A DNA stretch of 64,000 nt, taken from NCBI GenBank assembly GCA_028692105.1, contig JAQUYC010000004.1:23454-87453 (forward strand), read 5' to 3'. The DNA is from Eubacteriales bacterium. Lineage in GTDB: Bacteria > Bacillota > Clostridia > Peptostreptococcales > Anaerovoracaceae. Positions 1-9,804 of the stretch are shown piece after piece. The notes beneath the pieces were generated by a model that made no database searches, was not told the origin of the DNA, and saw only the letters and a program-made list of their open reading frames with translations. A program made the position numbers and the translations under genes. Numbering within the stretch: the first letter of the stretch is position 1; the number at the start of each line of letters is the position of its first letter.

Positions 1-2
1 TC

Positions 3-167
3 GCCGATTATCTGCACTCCATGGAACCCTGGCAGGGGGTGTTTAATTCTTTCAATTTTAAGGAGAACGGCGACCCCGATGGAATAGATCTGTTTATCGT
101 TGAAGTAAAAGACGGGACATATACGTATATTAGTTCGCTCGATTTGCAGATTTCTACTGCTTGCTAA
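3..167 (+). CDS. C-terminal fragment, possibly a type-1 periplasmic-binding (LivJ/K-like) protein
   Basis: The first 54 codons are the 3' end of a gene that enters from the left edge and stops at TAA 165-167. The visible tail has the pattern of the last strands of branched-chain-amino-acid-type substrate-binding proteins: a 'FKENGDPDG' turn (compare FDxNGDxxG) followed by 'IVEVKDGTYTYI' (compare vkdGkfv.v). The stop lies 20 nt before the HlyD-type gene, so the two are probably co-transcribed. Such a protein could be a sensor or binding component of the export locus, but only the tail is visible and the family call is tentative. Confidence 0.45.
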   Translation, partial: ADYLHSMEPWQGVFNSFNFKENGDPDGIDLFIVEVKDGTYTYISSLDLQISTAC

Positions 168-187
168 GAGAAAGGAGGTAACAAGAA

Positions 188-1426
188 ATGGCAAATGTAT
201 TCAGAAAGACATCACTGGATCGCCTGTCTTCACCGGAACAGCTTGATCGTCTCATCACAGTGACCTCGCCAAGAATATGGCTGACGCTGATCACAATCGG
301 GATCGTGCTGGGATGCGGAATACTGTGGGGAATTTTCGGAACAATTCCCGTAAAGGTGGATACCTCCGGAATCCTGATCAGCAGCGGGGGTGTTTCCTCA
401 ATATCATCAACGGTCAGCGGGCAGATCACCGATGTTCGGGTGGATAACGGCGATGAAATAAAAAAGGGAGATACCATTGCTATAATTGGCGAAGACGACA
501 TTGTAACCGAGATAAATAAAACAAATGAAATTATTGAGGTACTGGAAACCCTGACAAGCTCCTCTAATTGGTCTTCCGTTGATATCCCGACGGAGCTGCT
601 TGAGCTGCAGCAGCTTGGACTTCAGATCCAAAGCGCCAGCAATGCGGCATCTTATGAGAGGGTCAATCCGGAGGTGGCAAAAAGAGAATACGAGTCATAC
701 ATACAACTATATGAGGCAGGTGCAGTTTCTAAGGCGGAACTGGACCAGAAATACAGTGTCTACATGAGTGCACAGTCGGGATACAGCCAGCAGGCTTTGA
801 GCGCGTCTCAGGCCGTGGCTCGTTTTAACACGACAAAAGAGTCAAAGTTAGACGAACTGACAAAAAAGGTAGAGGATCTGATATCCTCTATGAAATCAGA
901 TTATAAGATCGTGGCTCCAAGTGAAGGCAAGATAGCAGCCGTCAAAGTAAAAAGAGGAGATATGACCAACCCGGGCACTGTAATCGCAACACTTGCGAAA
1001 ACCGGAAGTAATGTTAAAGCATTAGAGGCAGTCATATATGTTCCTGTTTCAGACGGAAAGAAAATCGTTGAGGGTATGGAAGTAAAGATCTACCCCTCCA
1101 CAGTACAGAAAGAAGAATACGGATATATGATCGGAACTGTCGTAGAGGTGCCCGATTATCCCGTCAGCAGAGAAACTGTTATGATGACCCTGGGTAATGA
1201 ATCGCTTGTGCAGGAACTGACAGGCGAAGGTGCGCCCCTTGAGGTCCGAGTGGATCTGGTGGCTGACGATACTACCGTAAGCGGTTATGCTTGGTCAGGA
1301 AAGAAGGGCGCGACTGTAAATGTGCAAAACGGGACCCTGTGCAGCGCAGCTGTGGTCGTCGCAGAGCAAAGGCCGATCAGCATGGTGATACCGATCTTGA
1401 AACAGAAATTTTTACCGATTGAATAG
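188..1426 (+). CDS. HlyD-type secretion protein of an NHLM bacteriocin export system
   Basis: A 412-residue membrane-fusion/periplasmic-adaptor-type protein. It has a short cytosolic N-terminus, one membrane segment at about residues 35-55, and a lipoyl/HlyD half-motif (SGGVSSISSTVSGQITDV). A coiled-coil-rich middle follows at about residues 150-240, then the returning half-motif (YKIVAPSEGKIAAVKVKRGD) and a beta-rich C-terminus. This matches adaptors that accompany C39-peptidase exporters in Nif11/nitrile-hydratase-leader RiPP loci. A near-perfect AAAGGAGGT lies 9 nt before the ATG. It is followed 11 nt later by the peptidase exporter, so the three transport genes form an operon. In a Gram-positive cell it would link the exporters to the cell surface. 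Confidence 0.88.
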   Translation: MANVFRKTSLDRLSSPEQLDRLITVTSPRIWLTLITIGIVLGCGILWGIFGTIPVKVDTSGILISSGGVSSISSTVSGQITDVRVDNGDEIKKGDTIAIIGEDDIVTEINKTNEIIEVLETLTSSSNWSSVDIPTELLELQQLGLQIQSASNAASYERVNPEVAKREYESYIQLYEAGAVSKAELDQKYSVYMSAQSGYSQQALSASQAVARFNTTKESKLDELTKKVEDLISSMKSDYKIVAPSEGKIAAVKVKRGDMTNPGTVIATLAKTGSNVKALEAVIYVPVSDGKKIVEGMEVKIYPSTVQKEEYGYMIGTVVEVPDYPVSRETVMMTLGNESLVQELTGEGAPLEVRVDLVADDTTVSGYAWSGKKGATVNVQNGTLCSAAVVVAEQRPISMVIPILKQKFLPIE

Positions 1427-1437
1427 CAGGTGGTGGC

Positions 1438-3624
1438 ATGAGTAAAGGAAAAAAAGCGGAAAGAGTAAGGAATTATGCTGCAGTGTCTACCATTTTGCAG
1501 ATGGAAGCAACGGAATGCGGTGCCGCAAGCCTTGCTATGATTTTAGCAAGATATAAAGCTTTTGTTCCTCTGGAGCAGCTAAGAAGCGATTGCGGAATCA
1601 ACAGGGATGGCAGTAAGGCGAGCAATATCATCAAGGCTGCCAGAAATTACGGTCTGGATGCAAAAGGCTATCGTATGGAACCGGAAGGTTTGAAAACAGT
1701 AAAGATGCCCTGTATTCTCCACTGGAATTTCAACCATTTCATTGTTCTGGAGGGGTTTAAAAACGGCAAGGTTTACATAAACGACCCAGCATCGGGGAAA
1801 AAAGTCATCAGTGAAGAGCAGCTCGACATGTCCTTTACAGGAGTTGTATTGACCTTTGAACCCGGACCCGAATTCAAGGCGGTGGGTGTCGAGCCTCAGC
1901 TGTACAGGGCACTGGTCAAACGTTTAAAAGGATCGGAACAAATTCTGAGCCTAATATGCATTGCAGGTCTGTTTCTCGTTATCCCCGGTCTGGTAATACC
2001 TACATTTTCTAAAATCTTTATAGATGATGTTCTCCTTGGGGGCAAGGATTACTGGCTGAGAGCTCTTGTTTGGGGAATGGTAATAACCGGCATCATACAG
2101 GTGATCCTGACTTACGTTAAAAATCAATATCTGCTGAAAATGCAAACAAAGATCGCGATTATTACATCTGGAAAGTTTTTATGGCACGTTTTAAGGCTTC
2201 CGGTCCAATTTTTTTCACAAAGATATGCGGGAGATATCAGCCAAAGAATGCAGAGCAACGATTCCGTAGCCGCATTTCTTTCAGGTCAGCTGGCATCCAC
2301 TGTGATCAACTGCGTCATGCTTGTATTCTACTTTGTCCTGATGCTTTGTTACAGCTGGAAGCTTACAATGGTGGCTTTGGCTGCGGCAGCGATCAATATG
2401 GGATACCTGAAATATATAGCAGAAAAAAGAGAAGATCAGAATTCGAAATTGCAGCAGGATTCCGGCCGCATGATGGGCACCGCTATGGGTGGTCTGCAGA
2501 TCATCGAGACTTTAAAAGCTTCCGGTGCAGAGGGCGATTTCTTTGCAAAAGTATCCGGTTATCACGCAAAAAATATAACGCAGCAACAGGTCTTTGGAGT
2601 ATCTACCCAGTATCTCAATACACTGCCCGTTCTGCTTACTTCACTGACCGATGCGGCTGTGCTTATTCTGGGCGGCTTTGAGGTCATGGGAGGCATTATG
2701 ACAGTGGGAACGCTGATCGCTTTTCGTACACTGATGAGCAGTTTTATGAGTCCGATCACCATGTTGATGCAGATAGGAACACAATATCAAGAAATGAAGG
2801 CGGATATCAACCGTCTGGACGATGTGCTGAATTATGAAGAGGATGCCGTATTCCAGAGAGAGACTCCAAAGGAAGAAATGTATGATGACAAGTATCATAA
2901 AAAACTGGAGGGATATGTTGATATTAAAGGATTGAATTTCGGTTACAGCCCCTTGGAACCGCCTCTTATCGAGAATTTTGAAGTACATATGAAGCCGGGA
3001 TCGAGGGTTGCTTTAGTAGGCGGATCCGGGAGCGGCAAGTCGACCGTCAGCAAGCTGATTACCGGAATCTATGAACCCTGGAGCGGAGAAATCCTGTTTG
3101 ACGGTCAGAACAGAAAGGATATATCCAGAACGGTATTAGCCAATTCCGTTGCAGTTGTTGACCAGGACATTTGTATGTTCTCCGATACGATCAAAAACAA
3201 TTTGACGCTTTGGGATGAAGTCATTCCTGAAGAGATGATTATGGAAGCGGCCAGGGACGCCGAAATCTACGATACCATTACCGAAAAAATCGGCGGCTTT
3301 GAATACAAGCTTGCAGAAGGCGGCAAAAATCTGAGTGGCGGTCAGAGACAGAGAGTAGAAATCGCCAGAGCGTTGATGAACAAACCCACCATTCTGATCA
3401 TGGACGAAGCCACCAGTGCGCTGGATCCTGTAACGGAAAAGAAAATAGCAGATAATATCAGGGAAAAAGGGATCACCTGCATCATCGTAGCTCACCGCCT
3501 CAGCACTATCCGGGACTGTGACGAGATCATTGTTCTGAGCAAGGGGAAAATCGTACAGCGCGGTACCCATGATGAATTGAAAGATCAGGAAGGTTATTAT
3601 GCCGAACTGATCCGGAACATATAG
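1438..3624 (+). CDS. C39 peptidase-containing ABC exporter (NHLM type, LanT-like)
   Basis: A 728-residue exporter in three parts. The N-terminal C39 double-glycine peptidase (about residues 15-140) has Cys in 'ATECGAASLAM', His in 'NHFIVLEG' and Asp in 'INDPASGKK'. About six membrane segments follow at about residues 165-450. The C-terminal ATPase carries Walker A 'GGSGSGKST', signature 'LSGGQRQR' and Walker B 'ILIMDEATSALD'. Its family removes leader peptides after a GG motif while exporting the core. Both precursor peptides in this locus end their leader in VAGG, so they are the expected substrates. All catalytic residues are present. It lies 16 nt before the second exporter subunit. Confidence 0.93.
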   Translation: MSKGKKAERVRNYAAVSTILQMEATECGAASLAMILARYKAFVPLEQLRSDCGINRDGSKASNIIKAARNYGLDAKGYRMEPEGLKTVKMPCILHWNFNHFIVLEGFKNGKVYINDPASGKKVISEEQLDMSFTGVVLTFEPGPEFKAVGVEPQLYRALVKRLKGSEQILSLICIAGLFLVIPGLVIPTFSKIFIDDVLLGGKDYWLRALVWGMVITGIIQVILTYVKNQYLLKMQTKIAIITSGKFLWHVLRLPVQFFSQRYAGDISQRMQSNDSVAAFLSGQLASTVINCVMLVFYFVLMLCYSWKLTMVALAAAAINMGYLKYIAEKREDQNSKLQQDSGRMMGTAMGGLQIIETLKASGAEGDFFAKVSGYHAKNITQQQVFGVSTQYLNTLPVLLTSLTDAAVLILGGFEVMGGIMTVGTLIAFRTLMSSFMSPITMLMQIGTQYQEMKADINRLDDVLNYEEDAVFQRETPKEEMYDDKYHKKLEGYVDIKGLNFGYSPLEPPLIENFEVHMKPGSRVALVGGSGSGKSTVSKLITGIYEPWSGEILFDGQNRKDISRTVLANSVAVVDQDICMFSDTIKNNLTLWDEVIPEEMIMEAARDAEIYDTITEKIGGFEYKLAEGGKNLSGGQRQRVEIARALMNKPTILIMDEATSALDPVTEKKIADNIREKGITCIIVAHRLSTIRDCDEIIVLSKGKIVQRGTHDELKDQEGYYAELIRNI

Positions 3625-3640
3625 GAAGGGGGCTCCGGAT

Positions 3641-5905
3641 ATGACAGACGATAAATTTGAAATAAACCGTACATTAGACGAACAGGAACAAGAGAAGAAA
3701 TTTGCCAATGAACAGGAACGGTTGAAAGAATTATCCAAAAAGCGACTTCGAAATGACAGCTGGCAGCTCCACGATTCCCTTAGCGATTTTGTAAGGGTCA
3801 TACATTCCAATACACCCAAAATAACATTTGAGGATGTTTCAGTCGATCCGATTTATTATGCATTTAAACTGGTGTGTGATGCGGCAAAGATCAAGGTAAT
3901 TCCGGTTCACGAAGTGAGCGGGAAAAATATAGAATCTCTGGATGCAGATTATCTTGCAAGGATATCGCAGATCAATATGAGAGAGATTATCCTGGATGAC
4001 GAATGGTGGAAAAATGACAACGGGCCGATCCTGGCATATTTTGAAGAAGACAACCGTCCCGTAGCCTTGATACCAAAGAGTCCGTCCTCCTATATCCTTC
4101 ATGATGTAAGCAATAACAAGCAGATGAAGGTGACGGAAGAAATTGCCCTGCAGCTTAAACCACATGGCGTAATCTACTATCGTCCTTTCCCGGCAAAGAA
4201 ACTGAATCTTATCGATATCATGAAATTTTCCATGGAAGGATGCTGGAAAAGGGATGCGATCACTGTGCTGGCCGTGTCTCTGATTGGGGCACTTATCGGA
4301 CTGATCGTTCCAAAAGTTACGCAGCAGATCTTTGATGTATACATCCCTGGAGGAGAGGTGCCACAGCTTGCCCAGATTGGATTACTGCTGGCAGGGTTTC
4401 TGTTTGGTAAATCCCTCTTTGATCTTTGCAGAGGCCTGGCGATGCTGAGGATTGAGGGAAAAATGGAATCGACAGTGCAGAGCGCTGTATGGGACAGACT
4501 GCTGGCACTGCCTGTGGGGTTTTTCAAGGATTACACTGCAGGAGAACTTGCGATGCGTGCTTTTGGTATCTCCCAGATCCGTGCAATGGTATCAGGAGCC
4601 ATGACAAGCACGATCTTGACCGGCGTCTTTTCTGTACTTTACATATTCCAAATCTTTAAATACGGCCAAGACCTGGCAAAGTACGCCATTATCATGATAC
4701 TTGTTCTCATGGCGGTTTCCTATATAATGGGCAGGATCCAGATGAGATACGAAACAGAGTTCCTCAGGATAACCAACAAGACAAGCGGCCTTGTTCTTCA
4801 GTTATTCAACGCTGTCGCAAAATTCAGGGTCGCCGGAGCGGAAAATAGGGCCTTCAAGCAGTGGGCGGATCTGTTTACAGAATCAAGGAAAATCAACTAC
4901 AGGAAAGAAACTATAACAACAATCATAACGACGATTACAACAGCGGCTCCACTCATTTTTAATCTTGTATTTTATATCGTTGCGGTTAAAAAAGGTATAG
5001 AACTCCAGGCTGGTATGTTTATCGCATTTACCACTGCATTCGGCGGCCTTTCCGGCGGAATGATCTCCATCATCCAGACCGTTATCCAGATCAATGTGAT
5101 AAAACCTACTTATGAAATGAGCAAACCTATTCTGGAGGCACTGCCCGAGTACGATGAGATGCAGGAAGACCCGGGCAACCTGCAGGGATCCATCAGAGTT
5201 TCCGGTGTGAGCTTCCGCTATGAAGAAGATGGCCCTCTCATTTTAAAGAATATTAATCTGGAAATAAGGGAAGGTGAATATGTTGCTATAGTGGGACCGT
5301 CTGGAAGCGGGAAATCCACCTTGTTCCGGATGCTGCTCGGCTTCGAGAGGCCGCAGGCAGGCCAGGTTTATTACGATAATAAGGATCTTGCTACGGTGAA
5401 CGTAAGGGAAGTGAGAAGGCAGATGGGCGTCGTAATGCAGAATGCACAGCTCATGTCCGGCGATATTTTCAGCAATATCATCGGTGCCAATACCAGGCTG
5501 ACTATGGAGGACGCCGTGAGAGCGGTCAAAATGGCAGGTATGGAAGAGGATATTGTTGCAATGCCCATGGGCTTGCATACAGTGGTTTCAGAAGGTGCGA
5601 CCACTTTGTCAGGCGGACAGCGGCAGCGGCTGCTTATCGCCCGTGCCATCGTAAATAACCCGAAGATCCTGTATTTTGATGAAGCCACCAGTGCATTGGA
5701 CAACAAGACACAGAAGGTGGTCCAGCAGAGCCTTGACGGGCTCAATTCAACGAGGGTCGTCATTGCCCACAGGCTTTCCACCATTATTAACTGCGATCGG
5801 ATCATCGTAATTGATAAAGGAGAGATTACAGAAGAAGGATCCTATGATGAGTTGATGGCAAAGGGCGGCACATTCCATGAAATGGCGCAGCGGCAGCTGG
5901 CGTGA
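3641..5905 (+). CDS. Second NHLM-type ABC exporter subunit, ATP-binding/permease, no peptidase triad
   Basis: A 754-residue ABC half-transporter. A charged, coiled N-terminal extension and a domain of about 180 residues take the place of the C39 peptidase. There is no Cys-His-Asp triad, and the N-terminal 'FEDVSVDPIYYAFKLVC' region resembles a degenerate peptidase-like domain. Membrane segments lie at about residues 200-480. The ATPase has Walker A 'GPSGSGKST', signature 'LSGGQRQR' and Walker B 'ILYFDEATSALD'. NHLM systems use such a partner beside the peptidase exporter, probably as a heterodimer. SD AAGGGGG precedes the ATG. After its stop come 242 nt without a gene, then the first precursor peptide. 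Confidence 0.9.
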   Translation: MTDDKFEINRTLDEQEQEKKFANEQERLKELSKKRLRNDSWQLHDSLSDFVRVIHSNTPKITFEDVSVDPIYYAFKLVCDAAKIKVIPVHEVSGKNIESLDADYLARISQINMREIILDDEWWKNDNGPILAYFEEDNRPVALIPKSPSSYILHDVSNNKQMKVTEEIALQLKPHGVIYYRPFPAKKLNLIDIMKFSMEGCWKRDAITVLAVSLIGALIGLIVPKVTQQIFDVYIPGGEVPQLAQIGLLLAGFLFGKSLFDLCRGLAMLRIEGKMESTVQSAVWDRLLALPVGFFKDYTAGELAMRAFGISQIRAMVSGAMTSTILTGVFSVLYIFQIFKYGQDLAKYAIIMILVLMAVSYIMGRIQMRYETEFLRITNKTSGLVLQLFNAVAKFRVAGAENRAFKQWADLFTESRKINYRKETITTIITTITTAAPLIFNLVFYIVAVKKGIELQAGMFIAFTTAFGGLSGGMISIIQTVIQINVIKPTYEMSKPILEALPEYDEMQEDPGNLQGSIRVSGVSFRYEEDGPLILKNINLEIREGEYVAIVGPSGSGKSTLFRMLLGFERPQAGQVYYDNKDLATVNVREVRRQMGVVMQNAQLMSGDIFSNIIGANTRLTMEDAVRAVKMAGMEEDIVAMPMGLHTVVSEGATTLSGGQRQRLLIARAIVNNPKILYFDEATSALDNKTQKVVQQSLDGLNSTRVVIAHRLSTIINCDRIIVIDKGEITEEGSYDELMAKGGTFHEMAQRQLA

Positions 5906-5986
5906 TAGGACAGTGAGGACGTTTCTTAATTGTCACAATTGTCATGACTGGGTTGCTTTTCGATTATTTACGGATAATTATGTAAT

Positions 5987-6021
5987 GTTTTCATCCATCA
6001 TCCGTATATTAGGATGAAAAC
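5987..6021 (+). promoter_or_regulatory. 10-bp inverted repeat in leader region of first precursor gene
   Basis: GTTTTCATCC (5987-5996) pairs exactly with GGATGAAAAC (6012-6021) around a 15-nt AT-rich loop. It lies in the 242-nt gap between the second exporter and precursor gene A. No T-run follows, so it is not an obvious intrinsic terminator. It could be an operator for a regulator encoded elsewhere, or an mRNA hairpin that separates exporter and precursor expression. A less regular repeat (TTGTCACAATTGTCATGAC) sits just upstream at about 5930-5947. The rest of this gap shows no reading frame or recognised RNA. Confidence 0.4.
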
Positions 6022-6147
6022 AATAAAGTGAGCTATTAATACTAAGTTGTGAGGCTTTACCTAAATAATGCAGCGAGGACAAATATGAACATCTATGTGT
6101 AGCGTATAAGTATAGATTAAACCCATAGAAGGGAAAGGAAAAAATTA

Positions 6148-6504
6148 ATGGGAAAGATGAAGGAATTATATGTGAAGGTCACGGAGGACAGCGCTCTGCA
6201 GTCAAAGTTTTCAGAGATCATGAGGGATGCAGAAAAGGCAGGAGCAGAAGCCACAAAGGAAAAACTGATTGCCTTCGCAAAGGAAGCAGGATTTGATGTG
6301 AACATGGATGAGGTGCGGGAATTTTTTAAAGCACTTTCTGAGCAGAACGAAGGAACTCTTTCCGATGCGGAGCTGGATGCGGTAGCCGGCGGAAAGTCTC
6401 CCCATGGAAGCATGGTACTTGCCGCTTCGGTATTAAGCCTCATGATAGCCTGCGGTTTAGTATCGGCCGCAAATGGACGTGCCTGTGGCAATATGTTTAA
6501 TTAA
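6148..6504 (+). CDS. Nif11-type lanthipeptide precursor A
   Basis: A 118-residue precursor. Residues 1-82 form a charged helical Nif11-type leader that ends in 'LSDAELDAVAGG', the double-glycine site for the C39 exporter. The predicted core (residues 83-118, 36 residues) starts with Lys and contains five Ser (core positions 2, 6, 12, 15, 24) and two Cys (20, 31), with a hydrophobic centre. These are substrates for Ser dehydration and up to two lanthionine rings. By my count 58 of 82 leader residues match precursor B, while the cores are unrelated. SD GGGAAAGGA lies about 11 nt before the ATG. It is followed by lanM. Confidence 0.9.
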   Translation: MGKMKELYVKVTEDSALQSKFSEIMRDAEKAGAEATKEKLIAFAKEAGFDVNMDEVREFFKALSEQNEGTLSDAELDAVAGGKSPHGSMVLAASVLSLMIACGLVSAANGRACGNMFN

Positions 6505-6551
6505 TGCATCGAAAATAGCAGGCAAGGTATAAAAAAGAAATGAGGAAGGCA

Positions 6552-9500
6552 ATGGATTTCAGAAAGGTTGCAGCAGCGGCTTCTTATATAGAGGAACGAA
6601 GAAATGGCGGCGGTTTTGATCCGGTGATGGACGACAAAGCAAAGGAACGGCTTTTGGAGTGGCAGAAGCTTCTCAACGTGGTAGCCGGGAAGAATATTTT
6701 TGAAATGCGGCTTGCAGGGGACGGCATTACAATGGAGGAAGCCTTACATATCTGCGGAAACCCATCCTTCCCGCCGGAAGAAGAGCTGCCCTCATGGTCA
6801 AGGATTTTGAGCGAGGCCGTACAGATACTGCCCATTAAAGAGGAGGAAGCCTGGATGGAAGTTTCCGTTAAAAAGGCAGAAATCGGCCTGGAAGGCCCTC
6901 TCGGTGCGCTGCTTCCTTTTTTGACTGCAGTAGAAAGACGGTTGATAGAAAAGTATAAAGAGCTTGAGCTTCCTCTTAAGGATTTGTCAGATATTTTGTT
7001 TCGGCGCCTGTATTATACATGTTCCCGGACATTTAACGCTCAACTGCGAATGAAGGCGTTTATGGGAAAAGTCAACCTTGCGGATACCGAGACCGCTTGG
7101 AACGAATTAGCGGAAATCCTTCTGAAAGGCGAATGGATCAGTTTGCTGGAAGAATATCCGGTCATCGCCAGAAGGATAGGCACAACAATGGAATATTTCC
7201 TGAATTTTATAGAGGAATCGCTGGACCGTTTCTATGAGAAGAAAAAAGATTTAGAAACGGCATTTTTCAACGGCGATCCTATCCGTAAAATAATCAATAT
7301 ACAAGGCGAGATTTCCGACCTTCATCAAAAGGGGAAGAGCGTTCTGATTTTGATTCTTGATGGAAATCGTAAACTTGTATATAAACCGAGGTCTTTGGAA
7401 ATCGATGTGGCATGGGAAGAGTTTCTGACTCATTTCGCAATGAAAAAGAGCGATGTGAAAGCGCCCCATGCAGTTGATTTTGGGCAATATGGATTTATTG
7501 AATATATAGAGCATAGACCGTGCGGCAGCAGAGAAGAGCTGAAGAAGTACTATTATAATGCCGGAGCATTAATGGCACTGCTTTTTGCCTTTGGAGGGAA
7601 CGACTTCCATATGGAAAATATCATTGCAGATGGCGATACTCCAGTCATAGTTGATACCGAAACCCTGATGATGCCTGTTGCAAGATATTTTGGAAAAGGC
7701 GGCAAGGATGACCCGGATGACGAGGAAAGCAAGAAAAAAGAGCAATCTTTGGAAGCAGTTATCGAACGATCGGTCATGAAGATGGGCTTTCTCCCCATGT
7801 GGCAGAAGGACAGAGAAAACAAAAGGGCGGATTACGGCGGTCTGACGGGAGATAAGCCTGAAATGAAGAACCTGCCGGTTTACCAGGGTGAACGGTATGC
7901 AGGAAATGGCTTTACTGCAGAAATCCTTAACGGTTTTCGCGATATGTACCGACACATTATGCAGCAGCGGGAAGAGCTTCTGCATGGCACAAAAGGGGTC
8001 AGGCTCTTTGAGCGCTGCAAGTTCAGAATGCTCATCAGAAACAGCCAAACATATGGGAACCTGCTGGATCATATCATTCAGCCGGCCTTGTTGAAAGATG
8101 GCTTTGATTATTCCATGACGACGGACCGAATGGTAAACGCCTTTTTATATGATGCTCATAAGAGCATAGTACCGCAGCTTATCAATGTGTTCCGTTCAGA
8201 AAAAAGAGCAGTGGAAAGAGGAGATATCCCGATTTTTTACTGCGAACCGGATGGGGAAGGAATTCTGGATGAAGAAGCACTTTTATTTGGCTGCTATTTT
8301 AAAAAATCACCCATTGGAAATGCAAGGGAAAGGATAGCGGGATTAAATGAAGAGGATTTGATGATACAGCTTCAAATCATCGAAAAAAGTCTTGCCACCG
8401 AAGCCAGAAACATACATGAATACTTTTCCGAATCTGAAGGATCTGAAAAAAGCGAGGAGACAGAGCAGCGGCTTCTGAATAAAGAAGAGCTGCTGCAAGA
8501 GGCCCGTGCAATTTATTCTGAGATCATGGAAAACCGCTTTATTTCAAAAAATGGAGACTATTCCTGGCTGGCAGAGCAGTATGATATGCTCAGATCGGGA
8601 ACGAGCCTTTCCATCATGGGTCCATCCCTTTATGACGGACTATTGGGAATTTCTGTGTTTTCTGCAGCCCTATATAAAATTACAAAAGAAAAAGACTGTT
8701 ATGATACGGCAGAACATTGTATAAGGAAAACGGAGGATTATGCCAAAGCATTTATTCCCAGCATGGAGCGATATAAGATGAACCTTGGATACAGCAGCGG
8801 GTTGGCAGGCTTTATATCAGGACTCTCCCTTACTTCAAAATATCTGCAAATAGATGATGGCTATATAATTTCGGAAAAGATCATCCTTGGCATCACAGAA
8901 AAAATGATTAAATCTGATGAGATAGGCGATGTTTTAGGAGGAGTTTCAGGGCTTGTTATTGCCTTGATAGGGGATGAAAGATGGCTGCAGCATCCGGAAA
9001 TGCAGGGACAAGTTCTGAAACTATTGGTCTGGTGCGGAGAACACCTCTTGGAACAGAAAAACATTGAAACGGAGTTGGGATTTAAGATCTGGAAATCAAA
9101 AGAAGCCTCACAGCCGCTGACGGGCCTCGGACACGGCGCTGCAGGCATAGCCATGGCTTTGTTCCGGCTTTATGAAGTGTTTGAAGACAAGAGATTTTTA
9201 AATGCAGGAAAAGATGCCATCGCCTATGAAGACAGCGTATATGACAGTGAGGCGGGCAACTGGCCGGATTTCAGGAGCGATCCGAGTCAAAAGCATAGGC
9301 AGGACAGGCAATTCATGGGAGGCTATTGCGCAGGAGCGCCGGGGATTGGGCTGGCAAGATTGGATGGGCTTCATAGGGTCGGGGGCGGTGCGGACTTGGA
9401 GGAGATTTTAATTGAGGACGTAAGGCGTGGAGATCGCTTCGTTCGTGCTATCAAGAATGAAGGCAGAAACCATCTTTGTTGCGGCAGCGCAGGCAGGATT

Positions 9501-9731
9501 GATTTTCTTATTGAAGAGGGAGCCAGGTTGAATGACAGGGAAGCGGAGGCTCTGGCACATCGCATCTTATCCAACCTAATTTTGGGAAAGCAGAAAAGGG
9601 GTCATTATAATTTCCATGTAATGAACGGCAAATATTATTATAATCCCACTCTGTTCCAGGGAACAGCAGGGGTAGGCTACGAAATCTTACGATTTATAGA
9701 TCCAGAAAAAATCCAGTCGATTCTAATATGA
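6552..9731 (+). CDS. lanM: Class II lanthipeptide synthetase LanM with CCG-type cyclase site
   Basis: About 1,059 residues, normal for LanM. The N-terminal dehydratase (DUF4135) half shows 'VYKPRSLEIDV', 'GFIEYIEHR' and the kinase-like loop 'GGNDFHMENIIADG...IVDTETLM'. It phosphorylates and eliminates Ser/Thr of the precursors. The C-terminal LanC-like cyclase half starts near residue 700. Zinc ligands are Cys in 'GGYCAGAPGIGLARL' (codon 9327) and both Cys of 'LCCGSAGR' (codons 9477 and 9480). It therefore has three cysteines, where many LanC/LanM enzymes have a Cys-His-Gly motif. I chose ATG 6552 because GAGG (6542-6545) lies 6 nt upstream; ATG 6540 in the same frame is an alternative. It sits between the two precursor genes. 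Confidence 0.95.
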   Translation: MDFRKVAAAASYIEERRNGGGFDPVMDDKAKERLLEWQKLLNVVAGKNIFEMRLAGDGITMEEALHICGNPSFPPEEELPSWSRILSEAVQILPIKEEEAWMEVSVKKAEIGLEGPLGALLPFLTAVERRLIEKYKELELPLKDLSDILFRRLYYTCSRTFNAQLRMKAFMGKVNLADTETAWNELAEILLKGEWISLLEEYPVIARRIGTTMEYFLNFIEESLDRFYEKKKDLETAFFNGDPIRKIINIQGEISDLHQKGKSVLILILDGNRKLVYKPRSLEIDVAWEEFLTHFAMKKSDVKAPHAVDFGQYGFIEYIEHRPCGSREELKKYYYNAGALMALLFAFGGNDFHMENIIADGDTPVIVDTETLMMPVARYFGKGGKDDPDDEESKKKEQSLEAVIERSVMKMGFLPMWQKDRENKRADYGGLTGDKPEMKNLPVYQGERYAGNGFTAEILNGFRDMYRHIMQQREELLHGTKGVRLFERCKFRMLIRNSQTYGNLLDHIIQPALLKDGFDYSMTTDRMVNAFLYDAHKSIVPQLINVFRSEKRAVERGDIPIFYCEPDGEGILDEEALLFGCYFKKSPIGNARERIAGLNEEDLMIQLQIIEKSLATEARNIHEYFSESEGSEKSEETEQRLLNKEELLQEARAIYSEIMENRFISKNGDYSWLAEQYDMLRSGTSLSIMGPSLYDGLLGISVFSAALYKITKEKDCYDTAEHCIRKTEDYAKAFIPSMERYKMNLGYSSGLAGFISGLSLTSKYLQIDDGYIISEKIILGITEKMIKSDEIGDVLGGVSGLVIALIGDERWLQHPEMQGQVLKLLVWCGEHLLEQKNIETELGFKIWKSKEASQPLTGLGHGAAGIAMALFRLYEVFEDKRFLNAGKDAIAYEDSVYDSEAGNWPDFRSDPSQKHRQDRQFMGGYCAGAPGIGLARLDGLHRVGGGADLEEILIEDVRRGDRFVRAIKNEGRNHLCCGSAGRIDFLIEEGARLNDREAEALAHRILSNLILGKQKRGHYNFHVMNGKYYYNPTLFQGTAGVGYEILRFIDPEKIQSILI

Positions 9732-9804
9732 AAGGATATTCCATCCGATTATTTAGTTTATAGTTATAATTAACATTTATTAGTATAGGAGAGACAACGT
9801 AATC

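Noticed and set aside
3136..3819. 227-codon open frame on the minus strand across the exporter junction
   Set aside because: It overlaps two well-supported exporter genes, has no ribosome binding site or recognisable protein features, and is an antisense shadow.
7569..8072. 167-codon minus-strand frame inside lanM
   Set aside because: Fully inside LanM coding sequence, with a composition typical of a shadow frame.
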